Shown here: positions 33,307 through 42,768 of the stretch, piece after piece
Numbering within the stretch: the stretch's first letter is position 1
Layout of the letters: each line of letters begins with the position of its first letter
Assembly (NCBI GenBank): GCA_900184925.1
Contig: FXYJ02000003.1
Span: forward strand, 248,001-312,000
From: Ruminococcaceae bacterium HV4-5-B5C
Lineage (GTDB): Bacteria > Bacillota > Clostridia > Oscillospirales > Acutalibacteraceae
Reading direction: 5' to 3'
DNA: 64,000 nucleotides
The notes under the pieces: model-generated
The model's input: only the letters and a program-made list of their open reading frames with translations
Databases searched by the model: none
Told to the model about the DNA's origin: nothing
Position numbers and translations under genes: made by a program

Positions 33307-34653
33307 TTATTCTTTGACGTCTGTGCTGCGGCGGCGATAAAACAACAGAGCGGCCGCAAAAACGGCGATGCAGAACAGGGCGTAAAGCGGAAACAGCTTG
33401 TTCTGAAGTCCGCCGGAAAGAATGAAGAGGGAGCCGAGCGTGGCGATAACGGGAACGACGACCCCGCGAAATTTACTCTTGATCTTTCTCTCCCGGAACA
33501 GACGGAACACCGCAAAGTACAGAATAATGTAAAACAGGTAGCTCATAACGATCGAAATTTCCGAGACGTCGGAATTCGGAAGCAGATTATTCTGGGTGGT
33601 ATAAATATGCACGGCAGTCCAGAACAGCATGATCACATAGCAGAAAATTGCGGAGTTAACCGGCATACCCCATTTTCCACTGAGCTTTGAGAGCTTTTCA
33701 GAAAAGGGGAACATTTTACGCCCGTGCAGGGCCATCGCGTAAGGCAGCCGGATGTATCCGAGAATGATGCCGTTCGCCGTACCCATCACCGCAAGGATCA
33801 CCGCGATGAGGATGAGCTGGGCGCCGAAACCTCCGAAGAGCTGTTGGGCAACCACATACACATGTGCGTCCTGCAGCGCGATGATCTTTTTCGGGTCGAG
33901 CAGGCTCGTAACGCCGATGAAATATGCAACGTAAGTAACCAGAATGATCAGAGGGGCTATGATCAGTGCGCGGGGAAGATTCTTTTTGGAGTCGCGGATC
34001 TCCGGCGCGATTGTTGTGGAAATTGTCCATCCGTCAAATGAAAAGGCAACGGGTCCGATCGCCGCCAGCCATGTTCCGCCAAGCAGGGTTCCGGTGGAAA
34101 CGCTCTGGAAGCCCTTTGCGGGGTTCCCGAAAAAGATGCCGCAGACCGCCACAATGATCAGCGGAATCATCTTGCTTACGGTCGTAAAATTCTGGAATCC
34201 GCCGCCGATTTTTGCCGAAACGGCGTTGATGGCTGTTGCGAGGGTATAGTAGGCAAAGCCGATCAGAATCTGGTTCTGCAGCGTTCCGGGCCAGCCGAAC
34301 AAAATGCAGATGTAGATGCCAACGACCCAGGAGACGACCACCGCGATGGTGGGAAAGTAAACGAAGATCTGGAACCAGCCCATGCCGCACGCGGCTTTTT
34401 CACTGGAAAATTCCTCATAGTAGGCGATGGTTCCGCCGGGGCGGTCGGTGCGCGAGGCAAGCTCGCTCATGGAAAGGCCGCCGAAGACAATGCTTGTGGC
34501 GCTGAGGACGAACACAAGCACGCCCAGAGGAACGCTTCCGCCCGTGGCGGCAAGAATATTGTCGCTCTTGAAAAAGATACCGGAACCGATGCAGATTCCG
34601 ACGATCATCGCTATGGTTGTAAAAAGGCCATAGCTTTTTTTACTTTTATCCAT
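33307..34653 (-). CDS. APC family amino-acid permease
   Basis: 448 residues, 12 membrane segments. The N-terminus SYGLFTTIAMIVGICIGSGIFFKSDNIL has the APC signature IGSGIF, and the GGTIAYYEEFSSEKAACGMGWF and FSFDGWTISTTIAPEIRDSKKNLPRALI stretches follow, typical of LAT/serine-threonine exchanger-like bacterial permeases. Probably imports or exchanges an amino acid; the substrate is unresolved. Monocistronic. Confidence 0.88.
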   Translation of the reverse strand: MDKSKKSYGLFTTIAMIVGICIGSGIFFKSDNILAATGGSVPLGVLVFVLSATSIVFGGLSMSELASRTDRPGGTIAYYEEFSSEKAACGMGWFQIFVYFPTIAVVVSWVVGIYICILFGWPGTLQNQILIGFAYYTLATAINAVSAKIGGGFQNFTTVSKMIPLIIVAVCGIFFGNPAKGFQSVSTGTLLGGTWLAAIGPVAFSFDGWTISTTIAPEIRDSKKNLPRALIIAPLIILVTYVAYFIGVTSLLDPKKIIALQDAHVYVVAQQLFGGFGAQLILIAVILAVMGTANGIILGYIRLPYAMALHGRKMFPFSEKLSKLSGKWGMPVNSAIFCYVIMLFWTAVHIYTTQNNLLPNSDVSEISIVMSYLFYIILYFAVFRLFRERKIKSKFRGVVVPVIATLGSLFILSGGLQNKLFPLYALFCIAVFAAALLFYRRRSTDVKE

Positions 34654-34917
34654 TTGCTTCTTCTCCCCAATTTAGATTCGGGCCGCGTGCCGGCCCCGGT
34701 GCCGCATAAAAATCCGCCTTAGAAATTGTACGACAAAAGGGCTGTTATTTCAAATGAATTTTACAGCGCGGCTTGTTAAATGTCTGTATTTGTGGAGGCT
34801 GCCGTATTTCTGCTTTTTGCGGTTCCCTGTTTCCCCAAAAGTGGTAAAATGGACTCATGTTTTTCACTCGGCACCCTGTGGATGCCACAGGGGCTCGGAA
34901 GAAAGGACTGGTTCTGC

Positions 34918-36564
34918 ATGGATGCCATTACCGCCGGAATTATCATCGCTGCCTTTATCCTTGGGGGGATTGCCTACACGGTGCTTTCCTCCCGTGCTTC
35001 GCGGAAGAAACTGCTGGCGGAGTTTGAAGAGGAATTCGGCGCCGTGCCGGAGGAAGATGTGGAATTCGAGAGCGTTTCAATCCCGTGGAAAACCGGAACA
35101 GAGCGGGAAGGACAATACTTCGTAGACGACACCACGTGGAACGATCTTGATATGGACAGGCTCTTTGCACGTCTTGATTCCTGTCAGACGTCGCTGGGGG
35201 AGGAATATCTTTATGTTCTTCTCCATAGATTTTCAGACGACGGGGAAGCGGAGCGGCGGGAAGAGCTGGCAGACTGTCTTGACCGGAACCCGGAGCTTCG
35301 CCTGAAGCTGCAGCTTCTGCTGCACCGTGTCGGGAAAAGCAACTACAACGGGCTGAGTGCATTCCTGGCAAATTCGGAGGAGTATGCACTCCCGCACACG
35401 TGGGTCTACCGGGTGGCGGCTGTGCTTCCGTTTGTCTGTCTGTGCGCAGTTCCGTTTTATCATGCGTTCGCCGTTGTGCTCGCCGTGCTTTTGTTCTGCA
35501 CCAATATCTTAATTAACTACTTCGTCGGGCGCAGGTTGGAGCACACATCGCCCGCCGTCCGCTATTTTTCGTCCGCGCTGTGGTGCGGCGGGGCTCTGTG
35601 CTCGGTCTGGAAGGAGGGCAGCGGCTGCACCGCGAGAAACGATCTGCAGAGAGCCCTCACGGAGCTCCGCGGCCTGCGCGGTTCGGTATCCGGTTCCATG
35701 CGCAACAGTGTTATTACCAGCGATCTCGAGAGTTCCGCCGAGTTTGCCAGAATCCTGACTCTGCACGAAATCCGCAGCTATAACCGGATGATCTCCCGGA
35801 TTTCCGCGCACCGGGAAAGCTGTCAAAAGCTCTGCCGGTGCATTGCCGAGCTGGACGCGGCGGTCGCGGTGCTGTCGTTCCGGAAAAGCCTGCCTTACTG
35901 GAGCCACCCGCATTATATCCGCCAGATGCAGATCAATGTGCAGGACCTTTACCATCCGCTGTTGCAGGACGCCGTGCCGAACAGTGCCGTTCTGACAAAA
36001 GCGGCAGTCATCACCGGTTCCAACGCCTCGGGAAAATCGACATTTCTCAAAGCTATGGCAATCAACGGAATCTTTGCAATGGCAATCGGCACGTGCACCG
36101 CACGGGTTTATCAGGCCCCGAGGGCTCTCGTGATTTCTTCCATGGCTGTGCGCGACGATATCACCGCGGGTGAAAGCTATTTTGTCTCCGAGGTCAAATC
36201 CCTGAAGCGCATTCTCGACCATGCTCACCGGATGCCGTGCCTGTGCTTCGTTGACGAGATTCTGAAGGGAACGAATACCGCGGAGCGCATTGCCGCCTCC
36301 GCCGCCGTTTTGCAGCATCTGTACCGGGAAGAATGCTTCTGCCTTGTGGCGACGCACGACATTGAACTGACGCAGATTCTGGGCTCCGATTTTGAAAACT
36401 ACCATTTCAGCGAGAAGATTTCCGACGAGCACATCTCTTTTGATTATCAGATCAAACCGGGGCCGTCGAAGACGACAAATGCCATCCGCCTGCTTTCCTA
36501 TATGAAATTCGACCCCGAAATCATCTGTCGTGCGGAGAAACTTGCCGTCGACCTTCAGCGGTAG
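34918..36564 (+). CDS. Membrane-anchored MutS-like ATPase (MutS domain V)
   Basis: 548 residues. It begins with a membrane helix (AITAGIIIAAFILGGIAYTVLSS), then a mainly helical region with two more hydrophobic segments around 180-215 (VAAVLPFVCLCAVPFYHAFAVVLAVLLFC). It ends in a MutS-type ATPase: Walker A TGSNASGKSTFLKA near residue 366, DDITAGESYFVSEVKSL, and Walker B CLCFVDEILKGTNTAERIAAS. The lever and clamp-like helices precede it, but the mismatch-recognition domain of MutS is missing, so it is not a mismatch-repair protein. The start at 34918 has AAAGGA about 8 bases upstream. Function unknown. Confidence 0.82.
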   Translation: MDAITAGIIIAAFILGGIAYTVLSSRASRKKLLAEFEEEFGAVPEEDVEFESVSIPWKTGTEREGQYFVDDTTWNDLDMDRLFARLDSCQTSLGEEYLYVLLHRFSDDGEAERREELADCLDRNPELRLKLQLLLHRVGKSNYNGLSAFLANSEEYALPHTWVYRVAAVLPFVCLCAVPFYHAFAVVLAVLLFCTNILINYFVGRRLEHTSPAVRYFSSALWCGGALCSVWKEGSGCTARNDLQRALTELRGLRGSVSGSMRNSVITSDLESSAEFARILTLHEIRSYNRMISRISAHRESCQKLCRCIAELDAAVAVLSFRKSLPYWSHPHYIRQMQINVQDLYHPLLQDAVPNSAVLTKAAVITGSNASGKSTFLKAMAINGIFAMAIGTCTARVYQAPRALVISSMAVRDDITAGESYFVSEVKSLKRILDHAHRMPCLCFVDEILKGTNTAERIAASAAVLQHLYREECFCLVATHDIELTQILGSDFENYHFSEKISDEHISFDYQIKPGPSKTTNAIRLLSYMKFDPEIICRAEKLAVDLQR

Positions 36565-36806
36565 AACCGGGCCGAACAAAAAAGAACCGCAGTTTTTTGA
36601 AGTTACCTCAATTCTTCCGGAGGAGGAAACACGGGCCTGCCACGAAGCCGGAGGGGAACTTTCATAATGAAGCAGGAAAGTGCGGCCGTTCTGCTGTTCA
36701 TATTTATTTCAGATTTTATTCAAAGAATTCTTATTCCAATATCACACCTTTTTCACAGAATCCGTGCATAATAGAGCCACGATCATTTTCAAGGAGGGTG
36801 TTAGAG

Positions 36807-38288
36807 ATGTCGGATTACAATAATAATGATGAGAGAATAAATGGAAGACCAGACGAGAATGCGGGCGACCGGACGAACGGAACCGTTTGGGATGGAAACT
36901 CCTACCACGGCTACACGCCACCGGCGGCGCCGCGGTATACCTACAGCACAGGCAGTTCAGATTTCTCGGGGAACGGGCAGCAGGAAAAACCGGAAAACAG
37001 CCAGACACAGTATATTTCCTACAACCCGTATTCGGGTGGAAAGCCTCCGAAGGACAAGAAGGAGAGCAAACATATTTTCCGCAGGGTGCTCGTTGGAGTG
37101 CTCGCCTGTCTGGTGGTTTCGGCCGGGTCGATCGCCGGGTTCGCCGCGCTGATTAACAACGGAACGATCCGCATCCAGCAGACCGGCTCCGGCTCCGCCT
37201 TCACAATTGTGAAAAACAGTTCCAGCGGGACGGTCTCCACGACCAACACGACTGCGACGACAAATGAGCTGACCAAGCAGCAGGTGGCGTCAAAAGTACT
37301 CCCGTCCGTCGTCTGCATTGAAAACTACGGAAGCTCCCAGAAAACAACCCGCGGGAATTCCAACCAGTTCGGTTACGGCAACGGCAACGGCGACGATGGG
37401 TCCGACCAGTTCGGCGGAACGGACGGTACCGACGGAAGCGCCGTTTCCCCCACAAGCGAAGGCAGCGGCATCATCATGTCGACGGACGGCTATATCATCA
37501 CCAACGCGCACGTTGTTGCCGACCAGAAGGCTCTGAAGGTTGTGCTGTATAACGGCAAATCGTATTCCGCAAAGCTGATCGGAAGCGACAGCGTCACAGA
37601 CCTGGCGCTCGTCAAAATTGACGCGACCGGCCTTACCGCGGCGGAATTCGGCTCCAGCAGCGACATGAAGGTCGCCGACACTGTTATGGCGGTCGGCAAC
37701 CCGGGCGGTCTTGAATTCAACTCCAGCGTTACGGTTGGCTATGTTTCCGCACTGAACCGCGAGATCACCAATTCCGAAACCGGCAGCACAATGAAGTGCA
37801 TCCAGACCGATGCGGCCATCAACCCCGGAAACTCCGGCGGCGCGCTGGTCAACATGAAGGGCCAGGTCATCGGCATCAATTCCTCCAAAATTGTTGCAAC
37901 CGGCTATGAGGGTCTCGGCTTTGCCATTCCGATCGATACGGCCCAGCCGATCATTACGCAGCTCAAACAGTACGGCTATGTGAAGGACCGTGCGATCCTC
38001 GGCGTCAGCGGAGACTATATCGACAGCATGACCTCGCGTTTTTACGGCCTTTCCAGCGGGTTCTATATTTCCTCTGTCACAAGCGAGTATATCTCCCAGG
38101 CCGGCATCCAGAAGGGTGACGTTATCACGAAGATCGACGGCAAAGACGTGACCGACAACAATGTCATTTCTGCGGAGATCGCGACAAAGAAACCGGGCGA
38201 TACGGTAACTCTGACCGTCTCGCGGGCTTCGACCGACAAAACCTTTACCGCCTCGGTGAAGCTGTCTCAGGCGACGGGTAAGTCCTAA
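36807..38288 (+). CDS. HtrA/DegP-like serine protease with PDZ domain
   Basis: 493 residues: a disordered N-terminal cytoplasmic part rich in Asn, Gly and Tyr (1-95), one membrane helix near residue 95-117 (VLVGVLACLVVSAGSIAGFAALI), a Ser/Thr linker, a trypsin-like domain and a PDZ domain. Catalytic triad: His in ITNAHVVAD, Asp in VTDLALVKID and Ser in NPGNSGGALVN, all present. The PDZ (about 395-490) holds GFYISSVTSEYISQAGIQKGDVI. It is probably a membrane-tethered quality-control protease. The start at 36807 has AAGGAGGG 7-8 bases upstream. It is followed by a strong terminator. Confidence 0.93.
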   Translation: MSDYNNNDERINGRPDENAGDRTNGTVWDGNSYHGYTPPAAPRYTYSTGSSDFSGNGQQEKPENSQTQYISYNPYSGGKPPKDKKESKHIFRRVLVGVLACLVVSAGSIAGFAALINNGTIRIQQTGSGSAFTIVKNSSSGTVSTTNTTATTNELTKQQVASKVLPSVVCIENYGSSQKTTRGNSNQFGYGNGNGDDGSDQFGGTDGTDGSAVSPTSEGSGIIMSTDGYIITNAHVVADQKALKVVLYNGKSYSAKLIGSDSVTDLALVKIDATGLTAAEFGSSSDMKVADTVMAVGNPGGLEFNSSVTVGYVSALNREITNSETGSTMKCIQTDAAINPGNSGGALVNMKGQVIGINSSKIVATGYEGLGFAIPIDTAQPIITQLKQYGYVKDRAILGVSGDYIDSMTSRFYGLSSGFYISSVTSEYISQAGIQKGDVITKIDGKDVTDNNVISAEIATKKPGDTVTLTVSRASTDKTFTASVKLSQATGKS

Positions 38289-38312
38289 GCTCCTTTCCTC
38301 ATAATAACAGTA

Positions 38313-38349
38313 AAAACCTCCGCGGCTTTCGGGCTGCGGAGGTTTTTTT
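38313..38349 (+). terminator. Terminator of the HtrA-like gene
   Basis: AAAACCTCCGC/GCGGAGGTTTT stem followed by an eight-T run. Confidence 0.9.
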
Positions 38350-38401
38350 TAGCTGATAACGAAGCAGCTAGAATCGGAGCACAGGCTTTTCTAATATGGC
38401 G

Positions 38402-38899
38402 TTATTCCGCTGCAGCCTGTTTTTCCATGCAGGCGGAGATAAGCTTTTCGTAGTCCGGATGTTCGATCTTCGGAAAATCGCCCGCAAGACTGAATTTGAG
38501 CTGCAGCCGGGCAAAGGCGGCGGGTGCCATTTTCAGAATCTCGTAAGGATCGTCGGGTAGAAGGAGGATCGCCTGGTCGGCGCTTTCAATGAGGTAGCCG
38601 CTTTTTTTTGCACCCGCGAGGCGAAGGATCCCCTGCGGCTCTCCGTCGGCACCAAGAGGGACGCGGAGCGCTGCAAAAACCGGTTCCGCGCACTCCGGCC
38701 TCGATCCCGGTGCGGAACCGACGACAAAAACCACAGGGTATTTTTTGAGCAGACGCGCGATAGCGCCGCTGAGGTTTTCCTTCCTGACGCAGAAGCGCAC
38801 TTCCGAAAATTTTGTGCCAAAATATCCGGCGCAGCGGCCCAGTACCCGCTGGCAGGAGGAGGTTCTCCGGGAAAAATCAAAAAGCAGTCCGGCTTCCAT
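38402..38899 (-). CDS. Hypothetical protein, 165 aa, next to cinA
   Basis: Not confidently recognised. It starts with FDFSRRTSSCQRVLGRCAGYFGTKFSEVRFCVRK, and the centre (RLLKKYPVVFVVGSAPGSRPECAEPVFAALRVPLG, then DQAILLLPDDPYEILKMAP) recalls the molybdopterin-binding-like fold of CinA and MoaB proteins, where a question of free alpha/beta architecture is suggested by the alternating hydrophobic strands. It is 29 bp downstream of cinA on the same strand, so both are probably co-transcribed. GAATGGGA lies at usable spacing before the ATG. Confidence 0.6.
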   Translation of the reverse strand: MEAGLLFDFSRRTSSCQRVLGRCAGYFGTKFSEVRFCVRKENLSGAIARLLKKYPVVFVVGSAPGSRPECAEPVFAALRVPLGADGEPQGILRLAGAKKSGYLIESADQAILLLPDDPYEILKMAPAAFARLQLKFSLAGDFPKIEHPDYEKLISACMEKQAAAE

Positions 38900-38928
38900 A
38901 TTGTCCCATTCCCCTTTTACGTCTGGCG

Positions 38929-40215
38929 TTATCCCGCGTGCTTTTCACGCGAATAGGCGGCGTACTCCATGCCGCCGAGGCCAAGCACCCGGCGGCGGAT
39001 CATGTCGAGCGCGTTTGAGGCGGCAAGAAAGCGAACGTAGCCGCGCCCCTTTGTGCATCCCGTGTTCCGCATCTCGCGGACCCAGACGTCTTTGCCGTCG
39101 CTCAGGGCAAGATACACAAGGCCGATGGGCTTTTCGGGTGTGCCGCCGTCCGGTCCCGCGATGCCGGTGATGCCGATGCCGAAGTCGGAACAGGCAGCTT
39201 CCCGTACTCCCTGCGCCATGAGTTTCGCAACCTGCGGACTGACGGCTCCATATTGTTTGAGCACATCTTCCGGCACGCCGAGAAGCTTTGTTTTGATTTC
39301 GTTCGCATACGTCACGGCACCCATGTGGAACACGGCGGATGAGCCGGGAATGTCGGTGATGCGCTTCGCAACGAGACCGCCGGTGCACGACTCCGCCGTC
39401 GCCACGGTCAGGTGACGCTCCGCAAGCAGGCGGACGACAGCCTCTTCCAGACTTTCGACGTCAACGCCGTAGCAGAACTCGCCCAGACGTTCTTTGAGGT
39501 CTTCCACAACCGGCTCGCACTGGGCGGCGGCTTTTTCCGAAGTTTCGGCGCGTGCCGTAACGCGGACGAACATCTCGCCGTCCTTCGCGTAGGTTGCGCT
39601 GGTGGGATTCGTTTTTTCGCACAGGTCGGCAATCTGCTCGGCGACATACCCCTCGCCGAGGCCGAACACGCGTACGATGCGTGAAACGATGGCTGCGTTT
39701 TCCGTATCCTTCAGCAGGAATGGCACGGCGCAGTCCTTCAACATCGGAATCAGCTCCGAGGGCGGACCGGGCAGCATGGCGACGAGTTTGCCGTTTGCGG
39801 AGCGGAAGCCGCAGCCCGGCGCGGTGCCGACGTGGTTCGGGAATACGGTGCAGCCTTCGGGAAGCATGGCCTGCTTTTTCTGAGTGGGGCTTAGCAGTCT
39901 TCCCTTGAAGTATTTTTCGATATGATCCATGCTTGCCTGATCCATGACGAGCTTTTTTCCGGCGCAGGCAGCGACGGTTTCCTTTGTCAGGTCGTCGCCG
40001 GTGGGGCCGAGGCCACCCGTTGTAATGACGGCGTCGCTGCGGTCGAGAGCGGTTTCCACGGCATCTTTCAGACGTTCGGGGTTGTCGCCCACCGTGCAGG
40101 TGTAGAGCAGGTTAATCCCAGCGGCCGAAAGTTCGCGGGCCACGAAGGAAGCGTCGGTGTTAATCGTGTGGCCGAGAAGAAGCTCGGTGCCGACGGAGAT
40201 GATTTCAGCGTTCAT
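38929..40215 (-). CDS. cinA: CinA (competence/damage-inducible protein, NMN deamidase-type)
   Basis: 428 residues with two domains. The N-terminal MoCF-like domain (1-170) shows the family signatures MNAEIISVGTELLLGHTINT, TTGGLGPTGDDLTKE and AMLPGPPSELIPML. The C-terminal CinA domain (about 255-415) has ATAESCTGGLVAKRITDIPGSS and GITGIAGPDGGTPEKPIGLVY, typical of NMN/ADP-ribose-type pyrophosphatase-deamidase CinA proteins involved in NAD salvage. The protein probably recycles NMN in the cytoplasm. It ends with an atypical short tail. In a minus-strand run with thiI, 9 bp after the thiI stop. Confidence 0.93.
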   Translation of the reverse strand: MNAEIISVGTELLLGHTINTDASFVARELSAAGINLLYTCTVGDNPERLKDAVETALDRSDAVITTGGLGPTGDDLTKETVAACAGKKLVMDQASMDHIEKYFKGRLLSPTQKKQAMLPEGCTVFPNHVGTAPGCGFRSANGKLVAMLPGPPSELIPMLKDCAVPFLLKDTENAAIVSRIVRVFGLGEGYVAEQIADLCEKTNPTSATYAKDGEMFVRVTARAETSEKAAAQCEPVVEDLKERLGEFCYGVDVESLEEAVVRLLAERHLTVATAESCTGGLVAKRITDIPGSSAVFHMGAVTYANEIKTKLLGVPEDVLKQYGAVSPQVAKLMAQGVREAACSDFGIGITGIAGPDGGTPEKPIGLVYLALSDGKDVWVREMRNTGCTKGRGYVRFLAASNALDMIRRRVLGLGGMEYAAYSREKHAG

Positions 40216-40224
40216 TTTAATCCC

Positions 40225-41400
40225 TCACCGATTCGGATGAATTTGGGTAATTTTTACGTGAGAAAGGCAGTCTTCCAGAAGCGCGTCCGCGTCGAGTGCT
40301 TCCTCAGCCTGCAGAACAAATTTCAGCGCGGGACGGGTGCGTGGGTGGCGCGGCGTAAAGACCGTGCAGCAGTCTTCATAGGGGAGAATAGAGAGGTCAT
40401 AGGTGCCGATGCGGTGAGCGAGTGCGATGATATCGACCTTATCCATGCCGATGAGAGGACGGAAGACCGGCATGTGAGCCGCTTCGTCGGTGCAGGCGAT
40501 GGCCTGCAGCGTCTGGCTTGCGACCTGCCCGAGGCTTTCCCCCGTGATGAGAGCGCCGCAGCGCTCACGCTCTGCAATCTGCTCCGCGGCCCGCATCATA
40601 AAGCGCCGCATAATGACGGTGAACAGCTCCTCCGGGCATTTCGCCATAATCTCTTCCTGCACTTTGGCGAACGGGACGGTAAACATTGTCATGCGCCCGG
40701 CATATTCCCCGACGCTCCGTAGAAGGTCGGCAACCTTCTGTTCGGCCCGCTCGCTTGTGTAGGGCGGGCTGGCGAAGTGAACCGCTGTCAGTTCCACGCC
40801 GCGGCGGGCCATCATCCACGCGGCGACGGGGCTGTCGATGCCGCCGCTGATGAGGATTGCCGCCTTTCCGCCCGTGCCGACCGGAATTCCGCCGGCGCCG
40901 CGAAGCGAATTGCCGTGCACATAGGCGGCAAAGTCACGCACTTCCACGCGTACGGTGTATTCCGGCTCGTTGACGTCGACTTTCAGGTTCGGGAAGCGTT
41001 CCAGCAGATAAGCGCCGACTTCCGTGCAGATCTGCGGCGAATTGAGCGGAAATTTTTTGTCGGAGCGTTTGCACTCTACTTTGAAAGTCTTTGCGCCGAG
41101 GAGCTCCTTATGCAGATAGTTCGCCGCGGATTCGCAGATTGCATGAATTTCCTTCTGTGTCTCACAGGCACGCGAATAGGCCGCGATGCCGAAGACTTTT
41201 GCAATTTTCTCTTCTGCGTCAGCAATGTCCGCGCCGTCGTGCGGCGTAACATAGACGGTGGACTGGATTTCGCGTACATCGAAACCGCCGAGAGGGGTAA
41301 TCCTCCGGCGGATATTGCGCAGCAGCACATCTTCAAAACTGCGGCGGTTCAGCCCTTTCAGCACGACTTCGCCGAGTTTGATCAGTATGACTTCTTTCAT
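40225..41400 (-). CDS. thiI: tRNA 4-thiouridine synthetase ThiI
   Basis: 391 residues. ThiI makes s4U at position 8 of tRNA using sulfur from a cysteine desulfurase. A ferredoxin-like region and THUMP domain (about 60-165, KTFKVECKRSDKKFPLNSPQICTEVG) precede the PP-loop domain with the ATP-binding motif LISGGIDSPVAAWMMARRG near residue 182. There is no C-terminal rhodanese domain, as in Bacillus-type ThiI. Catalytic Cys residues include CTDE. The start at 41400 follows GGAGGAATCG; the gene is downstream of the desulfurase (31 bp), giving a sulfur-relay pair. Confidence 0.95.
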   Translation of the reverse strand: MKEVILIKLGEVVLKGLNRRSFEDVLLRNIRRRITPLGGFDVREIQSTVYVTPHDGADIADAEEKIAKVFGIAAYSRACETQKEIHAICESAANYLHKELLGAKTFKVECKRSDKKFPLNSPQICTEVGAYLLERFPNLKVDVNEPEYTVRVEVRDFAAYVHGNSLRGAGGIPVGTGGKAAILISGGIDSPVAAWMMARRGVELTAVHFASPPYTSERAEQKVADLLRSVGEYAGRMTMFTVPFAKVQEEIMAKCPEELFTVIMRRFMMRAAEQIAERERCGALITGESLGQVASQTLQAIACTDEAAHMPVFRPLIGMDKVDIIALAHRIGTYDLSILPYEDCCTVFTPRHPRTRPALKFVLQAEEALDADALLEDCLSHVKITQIHPNR

Positions 41401-41431
41401 CGATTCCTCCAAGTTTTGTTCCGGCGCGCCG

Positions 41432-42571
41432 TCACAGCGGCCGCTTCGTGATGGCAGTCAGGCCGTCGCTGAGTGCGGCGGCGAATTTCTGCATTTCTTC
41501 CTCCGTGTTGAAGCGGCAGAAACTCAGCCGCAGAGCGGAGGCAATGCGCTCCCTCGGCAGGTCCATCGCCGTGAGCACATGGCTTGCGCGGCCCTTCGAA
41601 CATGCCGAGCCGGAGGAAACATAGATCCCGCGTTCCGATAGAAAATGAAGCATCGTTTCCGCCCGCACGCCGCCCGCCGAGAAATTCAGAATATAGGGCA
41701 GAGCGTCTTCGGGCGAATTTACCGTGATGCCGGGCAGCTTTGCAAGCTCCGAACGGAGAGATTCGTTCAGTTTCCGCATGACGGTCAGTTCGGCTTCCGC
41801 GTCGGGCAAAGCCCGCACGGCGGCCCCAAACGCGGCAATCAGCGGCATGCTTTCGGTGCCAGGGCGCATATCCTTCTCCTGACCGCCGCCGTAGGTGAGA
41901 GGCTCGATATGCGCGCCCCTGCGCACGAACAGTGCGCCGACACCCTTCGGCCCGTGAATTTTGTGCGCGCTTACGCTCATCAGGTCCGCGCGGAGCCGAT
42001 GCACACGCAGCGGCAGCTTTCCGAACGCCTGTACGGCGTCGATGTGGAGCAGCGCGGGCGCCTGCTTTTCTTCAATGGCGTCGGCTGCGGCCTCCACGGG
42101 CAGAATACTGCCGACTTCGTTGTTTACCGCCATTATGCTGACGAGAATTGTTTCCGGAGTGACGGCTTCGCGTACTGCTTCGGGGTCGATCTTTCCCTGT
42201 CTGTCTGGCTTAAGACGGACGACCTCGAAGCCTTCCTGCTCCAGTTTCTTCACGGCGTTCAGCACGGACGGGTGCTCGATCTGTGTCGTGACAATACGGT
42301 TCCCGCGCTTTTTTCGCGCGTGTGCCGCGCCAAACAGCGCGATGTTGTTGCTTTCCGTTCCGCCCGACGTAAAGTAGATTTCCTCCGGCTTCGCGCCGAG
42401 CTGATCGGCCACGGCTTCGCGTGCGGCGCGAAGCTCCTGTTCCGCACGGAACCCCATCGCGTGCAGCGAAGACGGGTTGCCGTAATTTTTCGTCATCATC
42501 TCCGCAGCCTTTGCGGCTGCTTCATCGCAGACGCGTGTGGTGGCGGAGTTGTCGAAATAGATTTCTTCCAA
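41432..42571 (-). CDS. Cysteine desulfurase (NifS/IscS-like)
   Basis: 379 residues. PLP enzyme giving sulfur from cysteine, probably to ThiI encoded next. Seen: YFDNSATTRV at the N-terminus, HASSLHAMG-like NPSSLHAMG, the PLP-lysine motif SVSAHKIHGPKGVG, and the catalytic Cys loop SSGSACSKG. A TTG start at 42571 is used: it sits 9 bases after GGAGG and begins the conserved LEEIYFDNSATT; the reading to 42640 has no ribosome binding site. This resembles the Bacillus nifZ-thiI arrangement. Confidence 0.93.
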   Translation of the reverse strand: MEEIYFDNSATTRVCDEAAAKAAEMMTKNYGNPSSLHAMGFRAEQELRAAREAVADQLGAKPEEIYFTSGGTESNNIALFGAAHARKKRGNRIVTTQIEHPSVLNAVKKLEQEGFEVVRLKPDRQGKIDPEAVREAVTPETILVSIMAVNNEVGSILPVEAAADAIEEKQAPALLHIDAVQAFGKLPLRVHRLRADLMSVSAHKIHGPKGVGALFVRRGAHIEPLTYGGGQEKDMRPGTESMPLIAAFGAAVRALPDAEAELTVMRKLNESLRSELAKLPGITVNSPEDALPYILNFSAGGVRAETMLHFLSERGIYVSSGSACSKGRASHVLTAMDLPRERIASALRLSFCRFNTEEEMQKFAAALSDGLTAITKRPL

Positions 42572-42723
42572 CGGGCAGTACCTCCGAAAATCTTGATTCC
42601 GCTTTCGGGAAAGGCCGTGAGCCGTTTGCGAAGCGGACAAATCTTTTCCTTATTATACACCATTTGCGTCGGGGGTGAAAAGGCCGGACGCAGGAAAGTT
42701 TGCCACAGGTTTTACACAGCAAA

Positions 42724-42751
42724 GGGGCTCCCGCCTTTTGACGGGAGCCCC
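42724..42751 (-). terminator. Terminator of the CsbB/YfhO-like operon
   Basis: GGGGCTCCCG/CGGGAGCCCC stem with an 8-base loop, 18 bp after the glycosyltransferase stop. Followed on the minus strand by TTTGCTGTG. Confidence 0.75.
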
Positions 42752-42768
42752 GGCTTCATAAAAGAGGT

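Noticed and set aside
34780-34917. Longer N-terminus for the MutS-like protein (reading from 34780)
   Set aside because: The extension overlaps intergenic sequence and lacks a ribosome binding site, while the helix and good spacing begin at 34918.
36597-36806. Extension of the HtrA-like protein to 36597
   Set aside because: The extra residues are low-quality sequence and AAGGAGGG lies directly before 36807.
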